From Xylanivirga thermophila (GTDB lineage Bacteria > Bacillota > Clostridia > Caldicoprobacterales > Xylanivirgaceae), in the NCBI RefSeq assembly GCF_004138105.1, contig NZ_RXHQ01000007.1, positions 1-64,000 on the forward strand: DNA of 64,000 nt, given 5' to 3'. Made by a program: the position numbers and the translations under genes. Positions 10,245-18,409 of the stretch are shown piece after piece. The stretch's first letter is position 1. Each line of letters opens with the position of its first letter. The notes beneath the pieces are model-generated. The model worked only from the letters and a program-made list of their open reading frames with translations. It searched no databases and had not been told where the DNA came from.

Positions 10245-10699
10245 TTATAATTCTCTGTAGTCACATTATATAAATTAGCATAGTTACCGTTCTTCTCTAA
10301 CAATTGCTTATGAGTACCCATTTCGACTATTTCTCCCTTGTCCATAACAATAATTTTATCTGATAATGTTGCAGAATATAAACGGTGAGAAACAAAAAAT
10401 ATTGTGTTATTCTTAAATCTATCAAATATTTGTTTAAATATGTTATATTCACTTATTAGATCTAATGCACTTGACGGTTCATCTAATATTAGTATTGGAT
10501 TCTCATTTGCAAATAATCTCGCCAAAGCTAGTTTTTGCATTTCCCCTCCAGACAAAACTACCCCAGTTTCATCAAATTCTTTAGTCAGTAATGAATGCAA
10601 TCCTTTATCTAAGCTATTTATTTTATCCCCTAATCCAACTGAATTTAATGCATCTAATACCTGCTTAGATTTGGTATCATCGTACAAATCCAAAAGCAC
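10235..10699 (-). pseudogene. C-terminal half of an ABC transporter ATPase, cut by the IS element
   Basis: The fragment keeps the ABC signature 'LSGGEMQK', Walker B 'ILILDEPSSALD' and the switch His in 'FVSHR', but it has no Walker A motif and no membrane domain. Reading upstream it meets a stop at the IS3 element border, and the missing N-terminal half is not on the other side of the element. The insertion therefore came with a deletion. It was probably a third exporter gene downstream of the two intact ones. It cannot function as an ATPase. Confidence 0.85.
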
Positions 10700-10773
10700 A
10701 TGATGTTAGTATAATATTGTAGACACGATTTTCTGAATGCTATAAAATATAGTAAAGGAAGGAAGTGTCTAGA

Positions 10774-11037
10774 ATGTCTAAGAGATATACAGAAGAATAT
10801 AAAAATACCATTGTAGAACTTTACAATTCCGGTAAAACACTATCTGAGCTTAATAGTGAATATGGCCTACCTAAATCTACAATACTAACATGGATAAAGA
10901 AAGCTAAACCCATAGCAGTAGATAATAACAAAATAATTACCCAAGCTGACTATCAGGCCATGCTTAAGAAGATGGCTAGAATAGAAGAGGAGAATGAAAT
11001 ATTAAAAAAAGCCATGGCCATATTTGCAAAGAAGTAA
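10774..11037 (+). CDS. IS3-family transposase OrfA
   Basis: An 87-residue helix-turn-helix protein ('LSELNSEYGLPKSTILTWIKK') with a C-terminal leucine-zipper-like helix ('MARIEEENEILKKAMAIF'). It binds the element ends and supplies the DNA-binding part of the transposase. ATG at 10774 is preferred to GTG at 10765 because AAGGAAGG is better spaced. The run of seven A at 11004-11010 followed by G is a typical -1 slippery site (A AAA AAA). After slippage the frame continues without a stop into OrfB. Confidence 0.93.
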   Translation: MSKRYTEEYKNTIVELYNSGKTLSELNSEYGLPKSTILTWIKKAKPIAVDNNKIITQADYQAMLKKMARIEEENEILKKAMAIFAKK

Positions 11038-11090
11038 GCTCGATATATAAGTTTATTACCGATAATAAAGATGTTCATGATATAAAACTA

Positions 11091-11906
11091 ATGTGCAAAG
11101 TTTTAAAGGTACCTAGAAGTTCGTATTATAAACATCTTAATAAAAAAGAAAGCAAAAGAAGTATTGAAAATAGATTTCTAGAAGAAGAAATTCTAAACAT
11201 CTATAAAGCCAGTAAATGCCGTTATGGAGCTCCAAAAATATATGAAAAACTAAAAGCTAAAGATATATTTATAAGTCTTAAAAGAACTCAAAGGCTTATG
11301 AGTAAATTAGGCATAAAATCAATAGTATGTAAAAAGTTTAGACCATATTCATCAAAACATAAAGTTGAAAGTAGAGAAAATATAATTAATAGAGACTTCT
11401 CTACAACTGGTATTAATCAGAAATGGGTGACTGATATTACATATATTCATACAATTAAAGATGGTTGGTGCTATTTAGCTTCTGTTATGGATCTTAATAG
11501 TAGGAAGATTGTTGGATACTCTATGTCTAAAAATATAGATACTACATTGGCTATAAAAGCTTTAGATAATGCATATAAACTTCAGCAACCTTCAGAAGGT
11601 CTGATTCTCCATAGTGACTTGGGAAGTCAATATACAAGTTATGATTTTGGTGAATATGTTAAACGTCACAAGATAATCCATTCCTTTAGTGGAAAGGGTA
11701 ATCCCTACGACAATGCCTGCATAGAATCTTTTCACTCAGTATTGAAGAAAGAAGAAGTTAATCTAGTTAAATATTTTGACTTTGATACGGCTAGACTAGC
11801 AATATTTGAATATATAGAGTCATGGTATAACAGAGAAAGAATACATAGCTCTCTAGGCTATATTACTCCCCAAGAATGGAAAGACAAATCTAAGAGGGTT
11901 GCATAA
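11091..11906 (+). CDS. IS3-family transposase OrfB (DDE integrase)
   Basis: A 271-residue catalytic part with an HTH_21-like N-terminus and an rve integrase core. The DDE triad is visible as D in 'WVTDITYIH', D in 'LHSDLGSQYTS' and E in 'ACIESFHSVLK'. The open frame extends upstream of the ATG to the slippery site at 11004-11010, so the active enzyme is likely the OrfAB fusion made by -1 frameshifting. The stand-alone ATG start is only a convention. No damage is seen, so the element may be mobile. Confidence 0.93.
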   Translation: MCKVLKVPRSSYYKHLNKKESKRSIENRFLEEEILNIYKASKCRYGAPKIYEKLKAKDIFISLKRTQRLMSKLGIKSIVCKKFRPYSSKHKVESRENIINRDFSTTGINQKWVTDITYIHTIKDGWCYLASVMDLNSRKIVGYSMSKNIDTTLAIKALDNAYKLQQPSEGLILHSDLGSQYTSYDFGEYVKRHKIIHSFSGKGNPYDNACIESFHSVLKKEEVNLVKYFDFDTARLAIFEYIESWYNRERIHSSLGYITPQEWKDKSKRVA

Positions 11907-11970
11907 AAATTATTCGAGAAAATGTGTCTACTATATTGACATAGGTCCAAATCATAATCTAATCTTAAAT

Positions 11971-13563
11971 TTATTTTAATAATATTTTCTTTTCCATTGT
12001 CCTCAAAAATTCGTTTTCATGCGAAATGGAGATAACTGTTCTATCCGTTCTGCAAATAAAGTCAGACAACCATTCTTTTGACTGTGTGTCTAAGTGATTA
12101 CTTGATTCATCCAATAACAATATGGGACAATCCTTTAGTATGGCTCTTATAATAGAGATTTTCTGTTTTTCGCCGCCCGAAAGTTCGTCATGCTGAAAAG
12201 ATATTTCTCTTTCCGCTAAATGAGAAGCACCCATCTTTTCCAACAGGTCAAGCGCAACCCCTGTGTTCTCTCTATTGTCAAAAATCAAATTTTCAAGTAC
12301 AGTACCGTCAAAGAGACACGGTTCCTGTGGAACCAGCGCCAATTGATGCCGCCAATTATACAATGACATATCAGACAGCTCTGTTTTGCCATTAATAAGA
12401 ATATTTCCATTATACTCAGGCGAAAAGCCACATAACAGTTTTATCAGTGTTGACTTTCCGCTGCCATTTGCGCCGCATATAGCTACTTTTTCTCCATAGC
12501 ATACGGTGAAAGATAAATTTTCAAAAATCAATTTATCATCATGACGAAAAGCAATGTTATCTGCGGATATGCTAGAGAATTCGTTTATCGTTTCCGCATT
12601 GTTCGGTTCGGATTCCTCATATAAGATTTGCATCCGTTCACATAAGTTGTTTAGGATAGGGCGCTCACGTATAATATATCCAATGGAAGAAAAAAGCGAA
12701 TTATATATTGAAAAATATCCTACCATTGCCGCGACAGAACCTGCGCTGATCAAATCTCTCGAAACCATTACCACCCCAAGTAGCAACACCAAGAGGGTTG
12801 TTAATGTATTTACTGAAAGAGAAATTCCATTTGCAATTGATTGATATTTTATTCTTTTCTGCGCAGTTGTCAAAAAGAAGTTCTCATACAAATGATCAAT
12901 AGATTTAATTAAAGGCTCTTCTAAACCAAGCATAATAATGGCATGCGGTTTAGATGTAATCTCCACCTCGTTAGCTCGCATAGATGTATTATATTCCCTC
13001 GTTTCCCTATCATATTTTGCATTCCATTTTCTTACGGCTAGAGGAATGCATAATCTCATTATAGAGATAAGAAATGTACAAACTGCAAACAGCCAATTTA
13101 TTCCGAATGCAAAATACGTAAGAACAATAAACGTAATCGGGGTTACAATCATTTTGGATACTATCTGCATCCATCCATGTCGATAGTCATTAGGATCGTA
13201 TTCTAGGCGATATTGCGCATCTCCCCTTTCTATAGCCATGGCTTTGGAATATATCTTGTCTAAAAAGCGTCCAATTACTAGCTTGTCATGAAAAAGGGCG
13301 CCTTTTAAAGTAATTACATTGTTTATATACAAAAACAGGGGTATTATAATAACAGAAACTCCTATGCAAGCAACCAATATCCATATATTCTGAAGGACAA
13401 ACGTTATATTCATCGCTAAAACCGCATCAGCAAATCGAGCTAAAATACTCGCTATATACACAGACAATATTCCTGATATTCCTTCTCGAACTACAGTGAG
13501 CAACATCGGCAAAAACATAGCCTTTCTGCAATCATTTCTTATTTCTCTTTTCAATGCTGTCAT
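11971..13563 (-). CDS. ABC exporter half-transporter (membrane plus ATPase domains)
   Basis: A 530-residue protein with about six membrane helices (residues 15-310) and a C-terminal ATPase. Walker A is 'GANGSGKST', the signature is 'LSGGEKQK', Walker B is 'PILLLDESSNHLD' and the H-loop is 'SISHE'. Its first codons overlap the end of the upstream exporter gene by 32 bp, so the two are translationally coupled and probably form a heterodimer. No peptidase C39 domain is present. In this operon it most likely exports a peptide or small molecule, or gives immunity to one; the substrate is unknown. Confidence 0.9.
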   Translation of the reverse strand: MTALKREIRNDCRKAMFLPMLLTVVREGISGILSVYIASILARFADAVLAMNITFVLQNIWILVACIGVSVIIIPLFLYINNVITLKGALFHDKLVIGRFLDKIYSKAMAIERGDAQYRLEYDPNDYRHGWMQIVSKMIVTPITFIVLTYFAFGINWLFAVCTFLISIMRLCIPLAVRKWNAKYDRETREYNTSMRANEVEITSKPHAIIMLGLEEPLIKSIDHLYENFFLTTAQKRIKYQSIANGISLSVNTLTTLLVLLLGVVMVSRDLISAGSVAAMVGYFSIYNSLFSSIGYIIRERPILNNLCERMQILYEESEPNNAETINEFSSISADNIAFRHDDKLIFENLSFTVCYGEKVAICGANGSGKSTLIKLLCGFSPEYNGNILINGKTELSDMSLYNWRHQLALVPQEPCLFDGTVLENLIFDNRENTGVALDLLEKMGASHLAEREISFQHDELSGGEKQKISIIRAILKDCPILLLDESSNHLDTQSKEWLSDFICRTDRTVISISHENEFLRTMEKKILLK

Positions 13564-15160
13564 TTGCCATCAAACCTCCTTCCATCCTATAAATGCTGTC
13601 CGCAATTGCATCGAAGATTTTATCATGTGACACTATAATAGTAGTCTTTTTTCTATTATTAATCTTATTGCATAATATCCCTTTTGCAGTTTCGTCTAAA
13701 GAATTGCTCGGCTCATCCAGAATCACAATGAAAGGGTCTAAGGTAAAAGCTAACGATAAAAAGACTTTTCTGCGCTCCCCACTAGATAACTCTGTAATTC
13801 TTGATTCGTTAATAAGTTTATCCGATAGACCAAATTCACGGAAACATGTGACACAAGAATTTATATTTATCCCGTCTATCATTTCTACAAGCTCTATTGG
13901 TTTTATTTGTAACATTGGATCATTCTGTGAAAGATAAAAAATATGTTTTCCCCAATTATTATGCGCAATGTTTCGAGGGGCGCATCCTCCTATTTGGATA
14001 CTTCCGGACTGTTCTTCCTCTAAACCGGAAATAAGATTTAACAGAGTGGTTTTCCCGGCACCATTCAACCCTTTTATCAATGCAATGGTATTCTCGGGAA
14101 TAATAATACTAATGCCATTCAGTACAGGGACATCGTTATATTTGAAAGAAACATCTGTCAGTCTAATGCTACTATCTGTAATTTTACCACTTGCCCGCAA
14201 CCCCTCGGCGAACAATTCACTGATCCGCTCCTTTGCTGTTTTAGCAAGTGAAAAACCTGGAATACAATTAAACACCGTGTTCATTGCAGAATACATACCA
14301 CCAGAAAGAGCGATTGCTTCAACCCCCACGTCAAGCGTCGCTACATTAAATACGATAAATAAACCTATTGCGCCATACATACCATATTTAAGGATATTCT
14401 GCAAAAAAGATTCCATTGCCATTTGCGCTGCTACAGTCAATTCAGAACGATTCCCAGTATTGAGTAATTGTTTATGTAATCGTTCTATACGTTTCAAGTA
14501 CCATTTTTTAAGGTCAAAAACTTTAATTGTGGATAATCCTTCGTAGCCCGCTACAGTTTCGTTTGTTAGTTTTGCCTCAATATCTCTGGCTTTATCATAA
14601 TTTATCTGCATATATTTTCGAACGATCAACGGTGGAAAAACTTGCAGAAAGGCAAGTAGTAATAAGGTAAATCCAATCCAAAAACTTTTTATACTAAGAA
14701 ATATAAAATACGAAATCGTTATAAGTACACCGGACCATAGATTTGGGCGCAAAGAAACAGGAACATTTGTGAGTTTTTCAAAATCATCAGAAAGATACTC
14801 CAATGTCTTCCCATTATCTGAACGAAAAAGGATATTCAGCGGATTGGATAAAAAACTTTTATAAATATGCATTTTACAATCATGCAGAGCGATGGATAAT
14901 GCTTGCTCATATACGATTTCTATAAGAATATTTATTAAGCTTACAGCTATAACAATAGAAAGCAGAATAATAGATTGATTTATAACATGTCCGGTATTCC
15001 CCGCAATGGCATATTTAACTATTTGGGACAGAATAGAAGCAGTAAGTAAGTCAATAGGTATATTTACCGCCTTTCTCAATCCATTATAATAGGATATTTT
15101 CTTTAAGCGCTTATATATAAATGATAAAATCTCTTCTGTTTTGGTCAAGCCTTTTTTCAT
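13532..15160 (-). CDS. ABC exporter half-transporter, partner of the downstream exporter
   Basis: A 542-residue exporter with membrane helices over residues 20-310 and an ATPase with Walker A 'GLNGAGKTT', signature 'LSSGERRK', Walker B 'FIVILDEPS' and H-loop 'VSHD'. The signature Ser-Ser-Gly differs from the canonical Ser-Gly-Gly of its partner, a sign of an asymmetric heterodimer. It lies 37 bp after the SPASM-protein gene in the loaP operon. The substrate is unknown. Confidence 0.9.
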   Translation of the reverse strand: MKKGLTKTEEILSFIYKRLKKISYYNGLRKAVNIPIDLLTASILSQIVKYAIAGNTGHVINQSIILLSIVIAVSLINILIEIVYEQALSIALHDCKMHIYKSFLSNPLNILFRSDNGKTLEYLSDDFEKLTNVPVSLRPNLWSGVLITISYFIFLSIKSFWIGFTLLLLAFLQVFPPLIVRKYMQINYDKARDIEAKLTNETVAGYEGLSTIKVFDLKKWYLKRIERLHKQLLNTGNRSELTVAAQMAMESFLQNILKYGMYGAIGLFIVFNVATLDVGVEAIALSGGMYSAMNTVFNCIPGFSLAKTAKERISELFAEGLRASGKITDSSIRLTDVSFKYNDVPVLNGISIIIPENTIALIKGLNGAGKTTLLNLISGLEEEQSGSIQIGGCAPRNIAHNNWGKHIFYLSQNDPMLQIKPIELVEMIDGININSCVTCFREFGLSDKLINESRITELSSGERRKVFLSLAFTLDPFIVILDEPSNSLDETAKGILCNKINNRKKTTIIVSHDKIFDAIADSIYRMEGGLMANDSIEKRNKK

Positions 15161-15197
15161 ACAATCACTCTCATTTCGTTATTATACCCTAGGGTCG

Positions 15198-15497
15198 CTA
15201 TCTTACAACCAAACGTTCACAATAATCGGACAATTCTTGATGATTCATAGCGCAATAATCACAAATATCCCTAATATAATCTCCCCAATGTAATATTCTT
15301 GTCGAACAAACATAATCCTTCCATTCATTAAAGCTAATCGTTAATTGCCTTTCATTAGGCATCAAAACACACGGTTTAAATCTAAAGTTTTCATCAATGC
15401 TCCATTGCAAAGTACCCGCTGTGCAATAATAGGGAAAATCAAAATATAAAATGTTATTTATAAAATACGTGAGTAATTCATTTCCTCTATCTTGCAT
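15198..15497 (-). CDS. Small SPASM-type iron-sulfur protein, possibly a radical-SAM remnant
   Basis: A 99-residue protein with six cysteines (25, 43, 64, 79, 82, 93). 'CTAGTLQWSIDENFRFKPC' followed by 'CDYC' matches the layout of SPASM/twitch domains, which hold auxiliary 4Fe-4S clusters at the C-terminus of radical-SAM peptide maturases. The radical-SAM core itself is absent: only 45 bp separate this gene from loaP. It is therefore either a stand-alone cluster protein or a gene that lost its first two thirds. ATG at 15497 is chosen (GGAGGTG 10 bp upstream) over an upstream TTG. Its position beside two exporters suggests a modified-peptide pathway. Confidence 0.7.
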   Translation of the reverse strand: MQDRGNELLTYFINNILYFDFPYYCTAGTLQWSIDENFRFKPCVLMPNERQLTISFNEWKDYVCSTRILHWGDYIRDICDYCAMNHQELSDYCERLVVR

Positions 15498-15542
15498 ACA
15501 GTTCCCACACCTCCATAATTGCAAGTTTACTAGACTCGCATA

Positions 15543-16067
15543 TTAAACCTTCTTCAGAATTTCCAGCGGCACACTAACTTGCCTTATCTCTCCCATAAAT
15601 TCTAATTCTATAGTTGCTCGTCTTTTATGCCTATTTGTTTTCTTTATAATGCTCTCTAATCCTATTAGAGGACCTTCGTTTATATATACACGGGTTCCTA
15701 CAATAATCCCACTTGATGATTCAATACATCTATCATCATTACATAATCTTAGCAACATATTTCTTTCATGATCCTTCATTGCAATATCACCTGTATCGTC
15801 GTACTGCAAAAAACTAATAATATCCTTTGAAGCATAAATAATATGTCTTGTCTTTTGTATAACTTCTATGCTTGATAGTTCTGATTCTATAAATACATAA
15901 CTAGGAAATATTGGCCTAAGCTCTTTTTTTGTCTGTCCAGAACGTCTAAATATGGCCTCTGACATCGGTATGAAAGGCATAAACACTTTGTTATCTAATC
16001 GTTTCTCTAAGATTTTCTTAACTTTTTCTTCACGTCCCGTGCATGTAAAGAGTACATAACAATACAT
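15543..16067 (-). CDS. loaP: LoaP-type NusG paralogue, transcription antiterminator
   Basis: A 174-residue NusG-family protein with an NGN domain (about 1-110, beginning 'YCYVLFTCTGREEKV') and a C-terminal KOW segment ('VGTRVYINEGPLIGLESII'). It differs from housekeeping NusG in sequence and context. LoaP proteins are known to sit at the head of long biosynthetic or exporter operons and let RNA polymerase read through terminators after binding a leader hairpin. Here it is the first gene of the island operon, behind a leader of about 240 nt. The assignment to LoaP rather than another specialised NusG rests on overall pattern and position. Confidence 0.82.
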   Translation of the reverse strand: MYCYVLFTCTGREEKVKKILEKRLDNKVFMPFIPMSEAIFRRSGQTKKELRPIFPSYVFIESELSSIEVIQKTRHIIYASKDIISFLQYDDTGDIAMKDHERNMLLRLCNDDRCIESSSGIIVGTRVYINEGPLIGLESIIKKTNRHKRRATIELEFMGEIRQVSVPLEILKKV

Positions 16068-16316
16068 TTTGCCTCACAACTCCTCATTACGGTTTGCATG
16101 GCTTCGCCCTTTCACTTATCTCAACGACAAGCTACAATAATTTTTATAATATGATCCTTACCAGATATTAACGTGACCCACCAGCGATTAATAACCAATA
16201 AGTGCTTTTTTCGTGGCAACTTCTATAAGTAAACAAAGATTATGTATAACTACTGCAAATAAATGAAAAATATATATTATTGTATTAATTCTCAATATTA
16301 AACAATCATTGAATAT

Positions 16317-16345
16317 ATTGTACATCCATTGATTTGTTGTGTCAA
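16317..16345 (-). promoter_or_regulatory. Promoter of the loaP island operon
   Basis: On the minus strand, TTGACA (16345-16340), a 17-bp spacer and TACAAT (16322-16317) form a near-consensus sigma-A promoter. Transcription would start near 16310, giving a leader of about 240 nt before loaP. Several short complementary segments lie in the leader (for example around 16160-16220), but I cannot define a LoaP recognition hairpin by eye. Confidence 0.65.
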
Positions 16346-16413
16346 CTATTCTATTAGATATTTTATTGTCATACCATTATGCCCGTTTATAATTAAATGT
16401 AACACAAAAAATA

Positions 16414-16640
16414 TCGCTTGCAGTTTAAAAGTAGTAAAACAGACAAAAGAAGGAATAAACGTATACTAAGTAAAAACATAGAAGCTGTTCAAAGTAGAGA
16501 AATATTTGGTCATTGAGAGATAAACACCGTTTTAGATATCGAAATGATTCAAGCTTGGATGAATACGCTTTCTAAAATGATTTTAGGCTATATGACTCCT
16601 GAAACTTGCTTTAATATAGGTGCATTTATTATTACAATTT
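16414..16640 (+). pseudogene. IS30-family transposase remnant
   Basis: In one frame the sequence reads 'REIFGH-stop-EINTVL', matching the conserved 'GHWEIDTV' block of IS30 transposases with TGG changed to TGA. It then runs directly into 'WMNTLSKMILGYMTPETCFN', matching the family's C-terminal end ('PRK-LGY-TPEE-F'). The catalytic middle is deleted. It lies at the island's right edge next to the repeat copy. It is dead as a transposase but records past mobile-element activity. Confidence 0.75.
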
Positions 16641-16690
16641 ATAAAAAGATTCGAATTTGCAAAGACAAGTTTAGGCATATTATATTTACT

Positions 16691-16728
16691 AAAAGCTTGT
16701 GCCCCTGTCTAAGGCGGCACAAGCTTTT
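16691..16728. terminator. Hairpin at the end of the HAD gene, overlapping the right repeat
   Basis: 13-bp perfect arms (16691-16703 and 16716-16728, AAAAGCTTGTGCC and its complement) carry A/T tracts on both sides, so it can terminate in either direction. It contains the last two bases of the HAD stop codon. The right arm lies inside the 42-bp repeat. The matching left arm has been lost from the left copy of the repeat. Confidence 0.75.
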
Positions 16729-16743
16729 ATCGGTGGGCTTTGA
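16702..16743 (+). repeat. Direct repeat, right copy, island boundary
   Basis: A 42-bp copy of the LysR gene's 3' end (10056-10097), still open in the LysR frame with one synonymous change. Weaker similarity extends upstream at codon level (AAG-CTT-GTG against AAA-GAT-GTT). It overlaps the end of the HAD gene. The pair marks the limits of a 6.6-kb insertion. Confidence 0.9.
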
Positions 16744-17524
16744 CTAATGCATGGGCTATATCCTGCAATGAATTAAATATAAGGTCAGGTTTTATATTTG
16801 ATTTTTCTACATCCTCCATAGATGTTTCCCCAGACAATACCAATATGGATAAAATACCATGATTTATGCCAGTTGCTATATCGGTATAAAGCCGATCTCC
16901 TACTATAGCCACCTGATCTTTCTTTAATTTTAACTTTTCCAGCAAACTATCTACTATTTCTCCATTTGGCTTTCCTATTATTTTTTCAGGTTTTATATCG
17001 GTGGATGCCTCTATAAAAGCCAATATTGCACCACAATCAGGTATCATTCCATCCTCAGTAGGACAATTAAAATCAGGATGAGTCGCAATATATGGCACTC
17101 CTTTTCTTATAAAATCACATGTCTTAACCATTTTTTCATAGGTAAGTGTAGTATCAAAACCCACAACTACCAACTCAGGATCTTCTCCCACCAGCTGTAT
17201 ATCATACCCCATAAGCTCTTTTTCTAAATATTCCGTACCAAGTACAAATACCTTTTTACCATTGTATTCACGATTTAGATATATGGCAGTGGCCTCTCCA
17301 GAGGTAAATACCTGATTTTTTCCCACATAACAACCCATTTTGGCTAACTTTTGTATATAATACTCTCCATTATGTGAAGAATTATTGGTAAGGAAAATAT
17401 AGTCCTTCCCTTGGGACTCCAAAGTATCTGTAAAGTCTAGAGAGCCATCTATTATCCTATTTCCCAAGTAAAAAGTACCATCCATATCCAATACAAAACA
17501 TTTTATATTATGTAATTGCTCCAC
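16727..17524 (-). CDS. HAD-IIA family sugar-phosphatase (NagD/AraL-like)
   Basis: A 265-residue phosphatase of the haloacid dehalogenase superfamily, subclass IIA. The nucleophile motif is 'VLDMDGTFYLGN' near the start, motif II is 'FLTNNS', and the metal-binding end motif is 'VAIVGDRLYTDIATG'. The family removes phosphate from sugar phosphates, nucleotides or glycolytic side products; the substrate is unknown. GTG start at 17524 with AAGGGG upstream. Its last codons and stop lie within the island's right repeat, so its ancestral neighbour was the LysR gene, in convergent and overlapping orientation. Confidence 0.9.
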   Translation of the reverse strand: MEQLHNIKCFVLDMDGTFYLGNRIIDGSLDFTDTLESQGKDYIFLTNNSSHNGEYYIQKLAKMGCYVGKNQVFTSGEATAIYLNREYNGKKVFVLGTEYLEKELMGYDIQLVGEDPELVVVGFDTTLTYEKMVKTCDFIRKGVPYIATHPDFNCPTEDGMIPDCGAILAFIEASTDIKPEKIIGKPNGEIVDSLLEKLKLKKDQVAIVGDRLYTDIATGINHGILSILVLSGETSMEDVEKSNIKPDLIFNSLQDIAHALVKAHR

Positions 17525-17633
17525 AGATTCAAAACCCCTTTAATTTAATTTAATAAATAACTATATTCTACAGAAATTTTGATATCCCTGCTTTTTTTGT
17601 ATAATCCAGTTAAAATAAGTGAACTATACTACC

Positions 17634-17665
17634 TTGACAGTATATTTTATAGGTGATAATATAAT
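17634..17665 (+). promoter_or_regulatory. Promoter for the TPP riboswitch-thiT transcript
   Basis: A consensus -35 TTGACA (17634-17639) is followed by TAATAT at 17-bp spacing, overlapping TATAAT at 17660-17665. It lies about 20 bp before the riboswitch and in the same direction. Confidence 0.65.
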
Positions 17666-17681
17666 GTTCGAAACAGAATAT

Positions 17682-17779
17682 ATTGTTTGGGGAGCTGAAA
17701 GAAATCGGCTGAGAGGGAGTTAATTTACTTCGACCCACTAACCTGATCTGGATAATGCCAGCGGAGGGAATAGCTAAAT
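17682..17779 (+). promoter_or_regulatory. TPP riboswitch (THI element)
   Basis: The conserved blocks are present in order: GGGGAGCTGAAA, CGGCTGAGAGGGAG, then CCTGATCTGGATAATGCCAG and CGGAGGGAA. They bind thiamine pyrophosphate. A hairpin with a T-tract follows at once, so control is by transcription termination ahead of thiT. Confidence 0.95.
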
Positions 17780-17787
17780 GCATGTTA

Positions 17788-17821
17788 AACTATATGCCTC
17801 TTCTGGTATATAGTTTTTTTA
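17788..17821 (+). terminator. Riboswitch-controlled terminator
   Basis: Arms AACTATATGCC (17788-17798) and GGTATATAGTT (17805-17815) pair with one wobble and are followed by a T-run. It is the off-state terminator of the TPP riboswitch, placed just before the thiT ribosome binding site. Confidence 0.85.
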
Positions 17822-17854
17822 TTGCCCCCCAAAGATGATAAGGAGAGGATTTTT

Positions 17855-18409
17855 TTGACAAATGCACAAAATACAACTGGGAAAAAAGTAAACACCCATA
17901 TGTTGGTAGAAGGAGGGGTAATGATTGCTCTGGCGCAAATACTTAGCTATATAAAGCTTTTTGAAGCACCCTATGGTGGATCTGTAACTGCAGGCTCTAT
18001 GGTACCTATTATTATATTTGCAATTCGCTGGGGTGCAAAGGATGGATTGATGGCGGGAGTTATTTATGGTATATTACAATTTTTACTAGGGCCAAAGTGG
18101 TCATTTCATCCCGTTTCCATTATATGCGACTACCCCCTTGCCTATGGGTTCTTAGCCCTTGCGGGATTGTTTGGCAATAAAACCAACAAAATATACTTGG
18201 GAACATTTTTAGGCATTTTAGGTCGCTTTGTATCCCATGTAATATCGGGAGTAGTAGTATTTAAATCTACATTGCCAGAAGGTCATCACCCTCTAATTGG
18301 TTCCATGCTATACAATGGTGCCTATCTACTGCCTGAGTTCTTAATATCCGTTGCCATATTATTTGCCCTATCAAAATTTAAAGATGATCTATTTGTACCT
18401 AAAAATTAA
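17855..18409 (+). CDS. thiT: Energy-coupled thiamine transporter ThiT
   Basis: A 184-residue membrane protein with about six helices, the S-component that binds thiamine and docks to the shared ECF module (EcfA-EcfA'-EcfT), which is not in this window. 'MLVEGGVMIALAQILSYIKLF' near the N-terminus and the 'PKWSFHPVSIICDYPLAYGFLALAG' region are typical of the family. A TTG start at 17855 is chosen because AAGGAGAGG lies 7 bp upstream; the frame stays open to an earlier TTG with no site. Upstream control by a TPP riboswitch confirms the substrate. Confidence 0.95.
   Translation: MTNAQNTTGKKVNTHMLVEGGVMIALAQILSYIKLFEAPYGGSVTAGSMVPIIIFAIRWGAKDGLMAGVIYGILQFLLGPKWSFHPVSIICDYPLAYGFLALAGLFGNKTNKIYLGTFLGILGRFVSHVISGVVVFKSTLPEGHHPLIGSMLYNGAYLLPEFLISVAILFALSKFKDDLFVPKN

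Larger units (their letters stand above)
10704..11941 (+). mobile_element. IS3-family insertion sequence, about 1.24 kb
   Basis: The two overlapping transposase frames orfA and orfB lie between imperfect terminal inverted repeats. Both ends contain GTAGACAC followed by an ATTTTCT-type segment and start with TGT. The exact ends are approximate because the left end has about five extra bases. I could not define a target duplication, which fits the deletion seen at its left flank. It looks intact and possibly active. Confidence 0.85.

Noticed and set aside
16000-16095. 30-codon minus-strand frame overlapping the loaP start as a possible precursor peptide
   Set aside because: It lies almost wholly inside loaP in another frame and has no leader/core character.
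10098-16701. Integrase or recombinase gene that could have moved the island
   Set aside because: Both strands were read; only IS3 OrfA/OrfB and the IS30 remnant were found.
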